Source of the DNA: Pseudomonadota bacterium
GTDB lineage: Bacteria > Myxococcota_A > Bradymonadia > UBA4248
DNA length: 32,869 nucleotides
NCBI GenBank assembly: GCA_017421975.1
Contig: JAFOHE010000245.1
Span: 1 to 32,869 of the forward strand
Reading direction: 5' to 3'
Shown: one piece after another, positions 22,509 through 30,900 of the stretch
How positions within the stretch are numbered: position 1 is the first letter of the stretch
Layout of the letters: the number at the start of each line of letters is the position of its first letter
Made by a program: the position numbers and the translations under genes
The notes under the pieces: generated by a model
The model's input: the letters and a program-made list of their open reading frames with translations, nothing else
Database searches by the model: none
What the model was told of the DNA's origin: nothing

Positions 22509-23558
22509 ATGCGCCGAAGCAAAAAAAGTGGTTTGGAACCAGGTACCCCCGTCTACATCGGTGAAAATCGGTCCGATCACGTTCACGTCGATCTTATGTT
22601 CTATCACCAAAATGCCTTTGAAGAACATCACGATGTCGATATCGAAACGCTCAGGCACTTTCACGAAAAAGAAGGGTGTATTTGGGTGAATGTCGTCGGT
22701 GTCCATGATGTGACGCTTTTGCGCACTTTGGGTGATGTCTTTCAGCTTCATCCCCTTACCGTCGAAGATATTGCCAATACAGATCAACGCCCAAAATATG
22801 AAGATTATCCCAATTACATTTTCTGTGTCTTAAATATGATTCAATATGACGAAAAAGCACAGGAGCTTGCGCTCGAACACTTGAGTTTTGTGACGGGCGA
22901 CCAATTTATGATTTCATTCCAGGAGGAAGCGGGGGACGTCTTTGATCAGGTCAGGGAACGCTTTCGACAAAATAAAGGTAAATTGCGACAAGCCAATAGC
23001 GATAGGTGCATGTATGCACTCATCGATGCCGTTGTCGATGGCTACTTTGTCGCCCTCGAAAAACTCGGCGATGGCATTGATGCCTGCGAAGACGCTTTGT
23101 TCGCCAATATCGAAAAAGTCGATTTGGCCGAAATCCATAGCTTCAAACGGGAAATCCTCGATTTCCGAAAGAGCGTCTGGCCACTGAGAGACGAAATATC
23201 CATGCTCGAAAGAACTGATTCTCCGCTTCTGTCCTCTGAAACACGCCTCTATCTCAGAGACGTCTATGATCATGTCATTCAGATTATTGATATGCTCGAT
23301 TCGAATATTAATATTTTGAGCAGCATACACGATACTTATTTATCTTTATCGAGTAATCGTATGAACGAAATTATGAAAATTCTTACGACGATTGCGACGA
23401 TCTTTAATCCGTTGACATTTATCGTTGGCGTTTATGGGATGAATTTTGACGTTATGCCCGAACTCCATTGGGCTTATGGGTATGCCGTGTGTTGGGTGGT
23501 CATGATTATCATCGCCATTGGTTTGATCGTTTTATTCAAACGCTCCAAATGGCTGTAG
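22509..23558 (+). CDS. corA: CorA-family magnesium/cobalt transporter
   Basis: 349 aa from ATG 22509, normal for CorA. The N-terminal cytoplasmic domain includes WVNVVGVHDVTLLRTLGDVF, HPLTVEDIANTDQRPKYEDY and FVTGDQFMISFQE. A long stalk helix follows, then two C-terminal membrane helices with the selectivity-filter signature YGMNF at the end of the first. The basic C-terminus KRSKWL is typical. I placed the start at 22509 because GGGAG stands 7 nt upstream. The frame stays open to an ATG at 22383, but those 42 codons are just the bulged-hairpin repeats and lack family similarity. It transports Mg2+ or Co2+ across the inner membrane. Confidence 0.93.
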   Translation: MRRSKKSGLEPGTPVYIGENRSDHVHVDLMFYHQNAFEEHHDVDIETLRHFHEKEGCIWVNVVGVHDVTLLRTLGDVFQLHPLTVEDIANTDQRPKYEDYPNYIFCVLNMIQYDEKAQELALEHLSFVTGDQFMISFQEEAGDVFDQVRERFRQNKGKLRQANSDRCMYALIDAVVDGYFVALEKLGDGIDACEDALFANIEKVDLAEIHSFKREILDFRKSVWPLRDEISMLERTDSPLLSSETRLYLRDVYDHVIQIIDMLDSNINILSSIHDTYLSLSSNRMNEIMKILTTIATIFNPLTFIVGVYGMNFDVMPELHWAYGYAVCWVVMIIIAIGLIVLFKRSKWL

Positions 23559-23591
23559 CGGGGGGAAACATATTAATGATAAAGCATAAAA

Positions 23592-23610
23592 ATGATTGAT
23601 AATCACTATC
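23592..23610. promoter_or_regulatory. Fur-box-like site
   Basis: ATGATTGATAATCACTATC matches 14 of 19 positions of the classic Fur consensus, with an intact TGATAATCA core. It is not close to either flanking start codon, which would fit control of an unannotated transcript. One chance match in AT-rich DNA is also possible. Confidence 0.3.
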
Positions 23611-24000
23611 CTCTCCTGCCTGTGATCGCTTTGTCGATGCTGATGGATCGGAGTAAATTGAGTAGATGAAGTGGCGCCGTTTCTTACTTTCGGCTTTGTT
23701 TTTATACAATTAATATAAAATCTGAATTAAAAAAGCAGATTCAGGTAAAATAAGTTGTTCCCATACCAACGAAATATGAGATATTCTCGTCATTATGTAG
23801 GTAAAAGCTGTTACGATAGACATATTTCAGGACATTGTTCTAATGATGCTAAATAACAAAAAATTACAACATTCAGCGTGGTTACAGCGGATTGTACATG
23901 GTTTTAGAAGAAATTGTGTATGTTGTTAAAAAAAGAATTATTTAGACAAATAGGGTGGTTTATGGGAATAGTTCATTTATAAATTACGTTGGATACAAGG

Positions 24001-24028
24001 CACGTCTATTGAATAGACGTGTATTTTT
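24001..24028 (+). terminator. Orphan intrinsic terminator
   Basis: CACGTCTA (24001-24008) and TAGACGTG (24014-24021) form a perfect stem with loop TTGAA, followed by TATTTTTG. It sits 57 bp before the antiporter start and belongs to no annotated gene. Confidence 0.65.
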
Positions 24029-24084
24029 GTGTAAGACATTGTAATATGTCACTTTTTTGAAACAATTTGCATTTGGTTGTCCGG

Positions 24085-26424
24085 ATGATTGATAAGTTTC
24101 CTCTGATCGTTGATCTGGCATTTATCCTGATCGTGGCTGGTACGACGTCGCTGGTTTGCCGCGCGTTGAAATTACCAATCCTCGTAGGGTATCTGCTCGC
24201 TGGCCTCTTGACAGGCCCGCATTTTGCCCTGTTTCCGAATGTCACAGATATGGAAAATATTCATACATGGTCGGAAATTGGCGTCATCTTCTTGTTGTTT
24301 GCTTTAGGCCTCGAATTCAATTTTAAGAGCTTGCTTAAAGTTGGAAAAACTGGGGCGATCACTTCCGGTCTCGTCGTTGCCGGAACGATGTTTTTTTCTT
24401 GGCTTCTTGGCCTCTTTTTCGATTGGAGTATGGCTCAGAGTATCTTTATGGGCGGTATGCTCTCGGTCTCATCGACGATGATTATCGTTAAGGCGTTTGA
24501 AGAGCTTCACCTCAAAGGAAAACGCTTCACACATATCGTCTATGGCGTCGAAATTTTTGAAGATATTGTGGCCATTCTACTCCTCGTCATTTTGCCCATG
24601 GTTGCTCTGAGCCAGGGCGGATCACTCGCACGCGATGTCTCTGTATCGCTCATGCGCGTCATCTTTTTCATGGTGATTTGGTTCGTGGGCGGCATATTCC
24701 TCATTCCGACGCTCCTCCGGAAAATGAAGAATCTCGTCAATGACGAGATTCTTCTTATCCTCTCACTTGCTTTATGCCTCGGCATGGTGCTCCTTGCTGA
24801 TTATGTCGGGCTTTCGACGGCACTCGGCGCTTTCGTCATCGGATCGATTTTGGGAAGCACACCGGAAGCCACGCGCATCGAACATTTGATGACTTCTATC
24901 AAAAATTTGTTCGGTGCTATCTTCTTTGTTTCCGTCGGTATGATGGCTGAACCTGCTGTCATATTGCAACAATGGCAGATGATTCTCCTCGTCCTCGTCC
25001 TCGTCGTGATCATTAAGCCGCTTATGGGGACGATCGGCGTTTATCTCTCGGGACGCGGCCTTGAGGATTCCGTTCGCGCAGGGTTCAGCTTCGGACACAT
25101 CGGCGAATTCTCTTTTATTATCGCGAGCCTGGGTATTAGTCTTAACGTCTTTGAATCGCATATTTATCCCGTTGTTATTGCAGTCAGCGTCATGACGACG
25201 GTGACGACGCCTTATATGATCCGATTGTCAACGCCCGTTTACCATAAATTGGATAAGACTTTGCCAAAAGGATTGAGAAACATTTTTGAAAAAGAAAACA
25301 ATGGCGTCAAACGCACACCCAACAGGCGTGCTGTTCTCGTTAAACATCTCTTTTTTGAAATGTTCGTCATCGTCATGCTCGTCATCGGGATTATCGCATT
25401 TATGGGGGGTATCGTTTCGCCGTTTGTAGCGAATTTGATACAGCAAAAAATGCCTGAAAACGGAGAATTTGTGGGACAGGTGGCATGTTTGAGTGTGACA
25501 CTTCTTGCTATGATGCCGTTTTTAAGCGCTCTCATTTTGCGAAAACATCATTTGAGTCGCGCTGTGTTTATGGTTCTGATTAAAGGTGGAAACCAAAAAC
25601 TCTTTTTGGCAATGCAGATTATTCGTGTCCTCGTCGTCGTGGGGGCGATTGCATTTGTTTTACATTCGATGTCGCCGTTTGAATGGCCAATTGATATTGC
25701 CATTGGTATTGTTTGCCTCGCGATTGTGATGTTCACGCGTGGATTTTTGAAGAATTATATTCGACTTGAGCGCCAATTCTTATTTAATTATAATGAAGCG
25801 GAAAATGCCGAGCGTATGGAAAAATCTTATTCAGAAGATGCCGATGCTTCGATGAATGATATCCGCGAGGGCGAATGGCTCTCTGAAGATCTCACAGTGG
25901 CGTCCTATCACGTGGATGAAGAAAGCGTTTTTCTCGATAAGACGTTGATAGAACTCGATTTGAGGGCGCGTTATGGGTTATTTATCATGCGAATTGATCG
26001 AAAAGATCATGTGATCAATATCCCTGCCGGCGGTGTGTGCATCGCGTTGGGTGATATTTTATATATTGTAGGCACAAAAGAGTCATTCAAACACCTGTAT
26101 CAGGAACCGTGGAATATTTCTGAAAAGAAGCTTCATTATTCATCGATGCAGGCATTTACGACGCGTATGGCTGAACAGGATGAAGGAACGACTGCTTTGC
26201 GTTGCATCGCATTGCCAATAGGCCCGGATGCCTATTTTGCAGGCAAGACGCTTCGTGAATCGGGCATTGCAGCGAGGAATCAGTGCCTCGTCATTGGAAT
26301 TGAAAGATTGGGGCGCGTTTCGATGAATCCTGCACTCGATGAAGTTTTATCGCAGGATGCGCGTTTGTGGGTCGTCGGTGAACCGGACGCATTGACGGAA
26401 CTTATACGCGCCAATATGACATAA
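24085..26424 (+). CDS. Kef-type monovalent cation:proton antiporter with two TrkA-C domains
   Basis: From ATG 24085 the protein has 779 aa; a TTG at 24067 would add six residues, and neither has a strong ribosome site. Residues about 5-380 are a CPA2 Na+/H+ exchanger domain with KLPILVGYLLAGLLTGPHF, FLLFALGLEFNFKSL, GALLSVSST-like and FSFGHIGEFSFI segments. Unlike KefB/KefC, no Rossmann TrkA-N (NAD-binding) domain follows. Instead come about four more membrane segments (roughly 410-570) and then two TrkA-C (RCK-C) domains: LDKTLIELDLRARYGLFIMR with ALGDILYIVG, and FAGKTLRESGIAARNQCLVI. It probably exports K+ or Na+ in exchange for protons, with ligand control by the RCK-C pair. Confidence 0.9.
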   Translation: MIDKFPLIVDLAFILIVAGTTSLVCRALKLPILVGYLLAGLLTGPHFALFPNVTDMENIHTWSEIGVIFLLFALGLEFNFKSLLKVGKTGAITSGLVVAGTMFFSWLLGLFFDWSMAQSIFMGGMLSVSSTMIIVKAFEELHLKGKRFTHIVYGVEIFEDIVAILLLVILPMVALSQGGSLARDVSVSLMRVIFFMVIWFVGGIFLIPTLLRKMKNLVNDEILLILSLALCLGMVLLADYVGLSTALGAFVIGSILGSTPEATRIEHLMTSIKNLFGAIFFVSVGMMAEPAVILQQWQMILLVLVLVVIIKPLMGTIGVYLSGRGLEDSVRAGFSFGHIGEFSFIIASLGISLNVFESHIYPVVIAVSVMTTVTTPYMIRLSTPVYHKLDKTLPKGLRNIFEKENNGVKRTPNRRAVLVKHLFFEMFVIVMLVIGIIAFMGGIVSPFVANLIQQKMPENGEFVGQVACLSVTLLAMMPFLSALILRKHHLSRAVFMVLIKGGNQKLFLAMQIIRVLVVVGAIAFVLHSMSPFEWPIDIAIGIVCLAIVMFTRGFLKNYIRLERQFLFNYNEAENAERMEKSYSEDADASMNDIREGEWLSEDLTVASYHVDEESVFLDKTLIELDLRARYGLFIMRIDRKDHVINIPAGGVCIALGDILYIVGTKESFKHLYQEPWNISEKKLHYSSMQAFTTRMAEQDEGTTALRCIALPIGPDAYFAGKTLRESGIAARNQCLVIGIERLGRVSMNPALDEVLSQDARLWVVGEPDALTELIRANMT

Positions 26425-26524
26425 TGCCGCGTATCCCTTTAGGGGATAGCGGCATTCGCGGCGCCGTATTTCGTGAAATAGGCGCCGCCGCGTGCGGCGT
26501 ATGGGGCCTTAGCCACATAGCCGC
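26423..26524 (+). repeat. Cluster of three bulged-G hairpins abutting the antiporter stop codon
   Basis: First (26423-26456): AATGCCGC, unpaired G26431, TATCCC, loop TTTAG, GGGATA, GCGGCATT. Second (26458-26488): GCGGCGCC, unpaired G26466, TATTTC, loop GT, GAAATA, GGCGCCGC. Third (26494-26524): GCGGC, unpaired G26499, TATG and GGC around a G-A mismatch, loop CTTA, GCC and CATA, GCCGC. The first hairpin starts inside the TAA of the antiporter gene (26422-26424). The cluster fills the gap to the convergent Cys-rich lipoprotein gene. CGCTTTTC follows the third, so it may help terminate plus-strand transcripts. Confidence 0.85.
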
Positions 26525-26547
26525 CGCTTTTCAAAACCATAATATAA

Positions 26548-27858
26548 TTATTTATGCCAACCAGAAAATGTAAGTGAATCCTGATCCATGCCTAATGTGC
26601 AGAAAAGAGCTTTGACATCATCAGGAATCGGGGCTGTACCACAATGCATCATGAGATCAGCAACCGTTTTTTCGCGAAGAGAGGCATCTGCGCAAATATC
26701 TTTTTCGCTTCCCTTTTCTTTAATGTGTTCAAAAAGATTGCATATCGGTAGGGGTTCATCGACGAACAGGAGATTCCACACGCGGTCACGCGTCGTATCG
26801 TCTGTTGCATCGATATGATAATAATATGCAATATCATCAAATTTTCTGAAATTGGGATTGTTATAACAATAATTATTTAAGCAGACCTGATCCAATTTGC
26901 ATGTTTTGATTTTGCCTTTTTTATTGGAACAGATACATGTGGCTTCGTCTTTGCACGTGGGGAGTCCGTTGACGAGTTCAAAGCCTTCGGGCAGAACGTG
27001 GAGCGTATAGCGGTCAACGCATTCGCCTTTCCGGCAGACGGTACCGCGGGCACATGTTTTTTCTTCGCCACAGGCACAGCCGTCAGGGGCGGTACAATAA
27101 TTGATGAGGCGTTTGTCTTTGCCAGGCACGCAGATATAGCCTTCTTCATATTTGCGACCGTCACAGGTACAGCCCTGGGGCGTGGCTTTGAAACCATTGG
27201 TACAGACGAGGGGGGGACAAATATCATCTTTGTGAATCGTCTCGCCATAACAATCACACTCGTCTTTAAAACAACCTAAACTATAATATTTATCTTTATA
27301 GGGTTTGTGGCGGCAGGACAGGCCGCGGCCAGGGACGGGGGAACCGGCGCATGTGCCGAAGGTGCCTGAACAGCCCATGTTCGAATAGACTTTGATTTTG
27401 CCACAAGGACAGCCGTCCGATTCTGTACAACCAATATCATAAATGCCCTTGGCAATTTCCCAACAGGCGTAGCCAGTGTAACTGCTATCGACGAGGGTGT
27501 CCCCGCATTTGCAGACGCCGTCCGTGCAGACGCCGTTCATCGGGCATTTCGTTTCGCCGCAGTCACAGCCTCCGGCATCCTCACAGGTGACGCTCGTTCC
27601 CGTCGGTTCGGCTGCTTTGGGAGCGGGAATGACGGCCGGGTTGGGGTCAGAGGGGGCAGGCCTGTTGGTCGCTGCGACTTTGGATGCATCGGGGGAAGCA
27701 GAAGGCGCTGTTTGCGCAGTTTGTGTCGGCGTGTCTTGTTTTGCTTGGGCAGTCGATGCTTCGTCCCCGCCATTGCTAGGCTCCGTCTTGGTGCCGCAGG
27801 CTGAGAGAAAAAATAGACCAGAAAGGATTAGAAGGGAAATAGAACAAGGTTTTATCAT
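26548..27858 (-). CDS. Cysteine-rich lipoprotein with repeated C-x-C modules
   Basis: 436 aa from ATG 27858. The signal peptide ends in the lipobox LSAC, followed by ~65 Pro/Ala/Thr/Ser-rich linker residues. The middle ~230 residues hold about 30 cysteines in repeated modules: GGCDCGETKCPMNGVC, DGCPCGKIKV, DECDCYGETI, QGCTCDGRKY, DGCACGEEKTCARGTVC, ATCICSNKKG. The spacing recalls small disulfide-knotted or EGF-like modules but is not classic EGF. The C-terminal ~110 residues lack the pattern and look globular. I chose 27858 because the signal peptide begins there, though the GGAGG is 13 nt away; a start at 27894 is possible. Probably an extracellular, disulfide-rich surface protein. Family not recognised. 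Confidence 0.83.
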   Translation of the reverse strand: MIKPCSISLLILSGLFFLSACGTKTEPSNGGDEASTAQAKQDTPTQTAQTAPSASPDASKVAATNRPAPSDPNPAVIPAPKAAEPTGTSVTCEDAGGCDCGETKCPMNGVCTDGVCKCGDTLVDSSYTGYACWEIAKGIYDIGCTESDGCPCGKIKVYSNMGCSGTFGTCAGSPVPGRGLSCRHKPYKDKYYSLGCFKDECDCYGETIHKDDICPPLVCTNGFKATPQGCTCDGRKYEEGYICVPGKDKRLINYCTAPDGCACGEEKTCARGTVCRKGECVDRYTLHVLPEGFELVNGLPTCKDEATCICSNKKGKIKTCKLDQVCLNNYCYNNPNFRKFDDIAYYYHIDATDDTTRDRVWNLLFVDEPLPICNLFEHIKEKGSEKDICADASLREKTVADLMMHCGTAPIPDDVKALFCTLGMDQDSLTFSGWHK

Positions 27859-28006
27859 GCGAATCGCATTGCCTCCATGCGGGATTGCTGCCAAATTGCT
27901 TCATTAAACGTATGGACACGACATACCAACGCAATATATCATATTATATATGTTTGTCAATACGTATCTATGTTGAGCGTTTGTTTTGATGAAATGCGTT
28001 GAAAGG

Positions 28007-28033
28007 TTGACATGGGCTATAAATATGTAATAG
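28007..28033 (+). promoter_or_regulatory. Candidate promoter for the triplicate-domain protein and kinases
   Basis: A perfect -35 TTGACA (28007-28012) is followed after 15 nt by TAATAG (28028-28033), with other AT-rich -10 options nearby. It directly abuts the 27-nt palindrome, placing that palindrome at or just after the transcription start. Confidence 0.4.
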
Positions 28034-28035
28034 TT

Positions 28036-28062
28036 ACAAAATGCAACTTTGTTGCATTTTGT
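28036..28062 (+). promoter_or_regulatory. Perfect 27-nt palindrome just before the ribosome site
   Basis: ACAAAATGCAAC (28036-28047) and GTTGCATTTTGT (28051-28062) form a perfect 12-bp inverted repeat around TTT. It lies immediately upstream of the AAAAGGAG ribosome site (28063-28070) and downstream of TTGACA. As DNA it suits a dimeric repressor; as RNA it is a leader hairpin. No T run follows in a terminator position. The binding protein cannot be named. Confidence 0.6.
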
Positions 28063-28076
28063 AAAAGGAGAAAGAT

Positions 28077-29270
28077 ATGAAGCGATTAATTCCTTTTTGG
28101 GTGATGTTAGCAATATGGAGCGAGAGCGGGTGTGAGGAATCACAAGGCATCATGTCAGACTCGGAAGGCGTTTGGAATACGGCTTTTAGCGTCGTCGTAG
28201 AGAATGAAACGGTGGCAAGTATCGTTCTGGGGGATATGGATAAACAGGTCAGGCTGATCAATGCGGAGGGCGAAATGCAACCTGGCATTCCCGTGTCAGA
28301 ATTGATTCGTGCTTCAAAGGTGAATGGTGGGGCTGATCTGGACGATTTTTTGGCGCAGTATATTTGTGATTACGAATCGGCCAATGACGGATTTCGTCCG
28401 TCAAGCAAAGGGGAGCGTTGTCCGATGGTTTCTTGCTTATATACAAAACAAAGTTATATTAATGTGATGTCAGGCAGGTTGTTCTATGATGATGATACAC
28501 CTATGACGAACGGGTGTTATCACGTTCAAGGCGTCCATAAGGTCATGATGTACAAGGCAAATCAAACAGCCAAATGGATGTGGCTATATCTCAATGGTGA
28601 AATCGTCGGAAGACAGGTAGATATTGATTTATTAAATAAAATGGATATCAATGGTAAACTGGCTGTCCGATGGCGTGATGTGCTTGAAGCCGCTGACATT
28701 CATATTGAAATGAGCCAGTATGTGTGCGAGTTCAGACGGGAGGGTGCTGAAAAAACGATGACGGAAGAGGGCATGTGCGATCGCATTTCGTGCGAGGTAC
28801 TTCAGAATGCTTTTATTTATTTGGATAACCGCGCTTTGGAAGAAAACGGGGTCACTTCTGTTTGTGGTGAAATTACGAATATTCAAGCCATTTATATGAC
28901 TGAAAAATTAGATCATTTCGAATCCCATATTATTCAAATCACGTATCAGGGAAAAACGTTCGACATTGATATTGCAACACTTGGCCAGCAGGCCGTCTTT
29001 GTCAACGCCGTGCCGTCCATCAAGCTTATGGATATCGTGGAGGCAGCCGGAATCAATTTAAATGATCCGGATCAGTTTTTGTGTGACTATGAGGGTGAAG
29101 ATGGCTATCGCCCTAAAGACAGGGATAAATGTTCGGAAGTGTTGTCCTGTGAACGCCTCAATTCGACGTTTGTTTCATTGACGGAGAGCCACAAAATGAA
29201 GATGGACGATGCGCCTTCGAGTTGTTATAACGTGTCATGGCTTAGCAAAATAGAAATCATGCCGCGTTAG
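28077..29270 (+). CDS. Secreted protein with three copies of a four-cysteine domain
   Basis: 397 aa. The N-terminus has a hydrophobic segment and then SESGCEES; Cys19 could be lipidated, but the lipobox is atypical (Glu at -3). The rest is three repeats of ~115 residues. Each has a strand-rich first half, a helix (VSELIRASK, RDVLEAADIH, MDIVEAAGIN), then aromatic-x-Cys-acidic-aromatic, Cys, Ser-Cys and a late Cys: C97/C115/C120/C147, C217/C234/C239/C263 and C336/C352/C358/C383. Conserved spacing suggests two disulfides per repeat. The AAAAGGAG ribosome site is 6 nt upstream. The kinase gene follows 70 bp after the stop, and the Cys-rich lipoprotein is divergent. Family not recognised. Confidence 0.85.
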   Translation: MKRLIPFWVMLAIWSESGCEESQGIMSDSEGVWNTAFSVVVENETVASIVLGDMDKQVRLINAEGEMQPGIPVSELIRASKVNGGADLDDFLAQYICDYESANDGFRPSSKGERCPMVSCLYTKQSYINVMSGRLFYDDDTPMTNGCYHVQGVHKVMMYKANQTAKWMWLYLNGEIVGRQVDIDLLNKMDINGKLAVRWRDVLEAADIHIEMSQYVCEFRREGAEKTMTEEGMCDRISCEVLQNAFIYLDNRALEENGVTSVCGEITNIQAIYMTEKLDHFESHIIQITYQGKTFDIDIATLGQQAVFVNAVPSIKLMDIVEAAGINLNDPDQFLCDYEGEDGYRPKDRDKCSEVLSCERLNSTFVSLTESHKMKMDDAPSSCYNVSWLSKIEIMPR

Positions 29271-29340
29271 ACCTTGAAATGATCATTTGAAAAGATATAA
29301 TGTCGTCAACGTGTTTCGTAGGTTGCAGGGGGAGGCAGCG

Positions 29341-30882
29341 TTGGAAGCAAAACAGAGGCGGCAAACAAAGAATAAGGCTCTCCAGGAGAGGCCAAAGCCA
29401 AACGGTTTTGCGGATTATCCTGCGCTGGCGGGCAAATATACGTTGCTTGAAAAAATTGGGCATGGGGCGCAGGCATCCGTTTTTAAAGCCAGAGACGCCA
29501 ATGGACAAGTTGTAGCCATTAAGATCTTTGATCTTCGTGAAGTAGCGGATTGGAAGGCTGTTGAACTCTGGAAACGCGAGGTTGATGTCCTCAAATCGCT
29601 CCATATCAAGGGTATACCAAAATATATGGATTATATTGAAGATATGCCCCATGCTTATCTGGTGGAATCTTTTATTGAGGCAAAATCCCTCGATACATGG
29701 ATGAACGATGGGTTTAGGTTCACGCAGGCACAAATTGGTTCGATCCTCCGTAAGACGCTTCACATCCTTGATTTGCTTCATCAGCAGATACCACCCATTA
29801 TTCATCGCGATATTAAACCTGGCAATATCCTCGTCGATATTGATGGTGACAAGGTGAAAGTGTGGGTCGTCGATATGGGGGCCGTAACTTCTCTGCGGCA
29901 TAAGAGCCATGCCAGTACGGTAGCAGGGACAGTTGGTTATGCGCCTCCGGAGCAATTTTTGGGGCAGGCGACGCCCGCTTCCGATATTTATGCGCTCGGC
30001 ATGACGATCGTTCACCTGATTACGGGCGTCAAACCTTGGAACATGGATGTCCATGGCCTCGAAATTCAATATGAAAAATATCTTCCGTCTTGGGTGCCCA
30101 CAGGCTTTCGAAAGCTCCTCTTCGATATGCTTCGCCCCGATCCCAATGCGCGTATTCAGAGCGCAAGCGCTGTCATTGAACGGCTAAAAGTACTCAAAAA
30201 AAAAGCTAAAAATGAAGCCCGATTTGCATCCCAAAGGGCTTCGAGCTTGCCATCGTTGCCATCGTTGCCCCTTGTGCCTGTTGCCTGCGGCACAACGGCA
30301 AAAGGAGTGCGTCCCCCTGCGTTGCCATATTCACCTGAGTTTTTCTCTGTACTCAAAGATTATTCACGCGAAGATCAAATTTATATTATCCAAAGTCTTC
30401 ATACTTTAAGCAATAAACCCGATACCGCCATTGTTAATGCCCTTGGCATTGCCATGCGTCAGATTGGTAATAAAAGCAATATAGAGCTCTTGATTGCACG
30501 CACGTTGAATATCTTAACGTATCCCGACCAAATCGATAACTACCGTGAAGGCAGTGCGCATGAAATGAAGATTAAAACGGAAGATGGCCCTGATGGTACC
30601 GTGATTTTGGCCATGATTGTCAGCATAATCGCTGCTTTTGGTGGCATTGCCATGGTCATCTGTGATCCCAACTTTACGTTGGTGATGGCAATGACGTACA
30701 TCTTGGGAGGAAGCTTTTGGATTGGGGTCGCTGGCTACATGGCGAAGGGGTGCGCAGTTACGGTCGCCATCTTGATAATCATCATGTTATGTTCAGAATT
30801 TACACTTGCCGGGTGGGGCATCCTGCTTACCATTGGCGGTATTGCGAGCTTGATTGCACTGGCGACGCGGGATAAAGATTGA
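29341..30882 (+). CDS. Membrane-anchored Ser/Thr protein kinase (first of a tandem pair)
   Basis: 513 aa from a TTG start at 29341, chosen because GGGGGAGG ends 5 nt upstream and the resulting N-terminus (~28 residues before ALAGKYTLLEK) matches the paralogue next door; the upstream TTG at 29287 has no ribosome site. The kinase domain has G-loop IGHGAQASVF, Lys61 (VAIKIF), Glu80, catalytic Asp157 in HRDIKPGN, metal-binding Asp178 in DMG (in place of DFG) and YAPPEQ. A Ser/Pro/Leu linker follows, then a ~60-residue domain (332-392) also found in the next gene, then about four membrane helices to the end. The kinase faces the cytoplasm. Substrates unknown. Confidence 0.9.
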   Translation: MEAKQRRQTKNKALQERPKPNGFADYPALAGKYTLLEKIGHGAQASVFKARDANGQVVAIKIFDLREVADWKAVELWKREVDVLKSLHIKGIPKYMDYIEDMPHAYLVESFIEAKSLDTWMNDGFRFTQAQIGSILRKTLHILDLLHQQIPPIIHRDIKPGNILVDIDGDKVKVWVVDMGAVTSLRHKSHASTVAGTVGYAPPEQFLGQATPASDIYALGMTIVHLITGVKPWNMDVHGLEIQYEKYLPSWVPTGFRKLLFDMLRPDPNARIQSASAVIERLKVLKKKAKNEARFASQRASSLPSLPSLPLVPVACGTTAKGVRPPALPYSPEFFSVLKDYSREDQIYIIQSLHTLSNKPDTAIVNALGIAMRQIGNKSNIELLIARTLNILTYPDQIDNYREGSAHEMKIKTEDGPDGTVILAMIVSIIAAFGGIAMVICDPNFTLVMAMTYILGGSFWIGVAGYMAKGCAVTVAILIIIMLCSEFTLAGWGILLTIGGIASLIALATRDKD

Positions 30883-30900
30883 TCGTAAACAGGGGGAAAC

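Larger units (their letters stand above)
23559..24084. other. 526-bp AT-rich gap without a convincing gene; possible small RNA
   Basis: No frame in this gap exceeds 60 codons. It is distinctly AT-rich. Near its left end is a Fur-box-like sequence (23592-23610) and near its right end an intrinsic terminator (24001-24028) whose polarity fits a plus-strand transcript. That terminator is too far from corA (about 440 bp after its stop) and ends before the antiporter gene begins, so it needs another transcript. A small RNA is possible; I could not define its promoter. The leader of the antiporter gene occupies the end of the gap. Confidence 0.4.
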
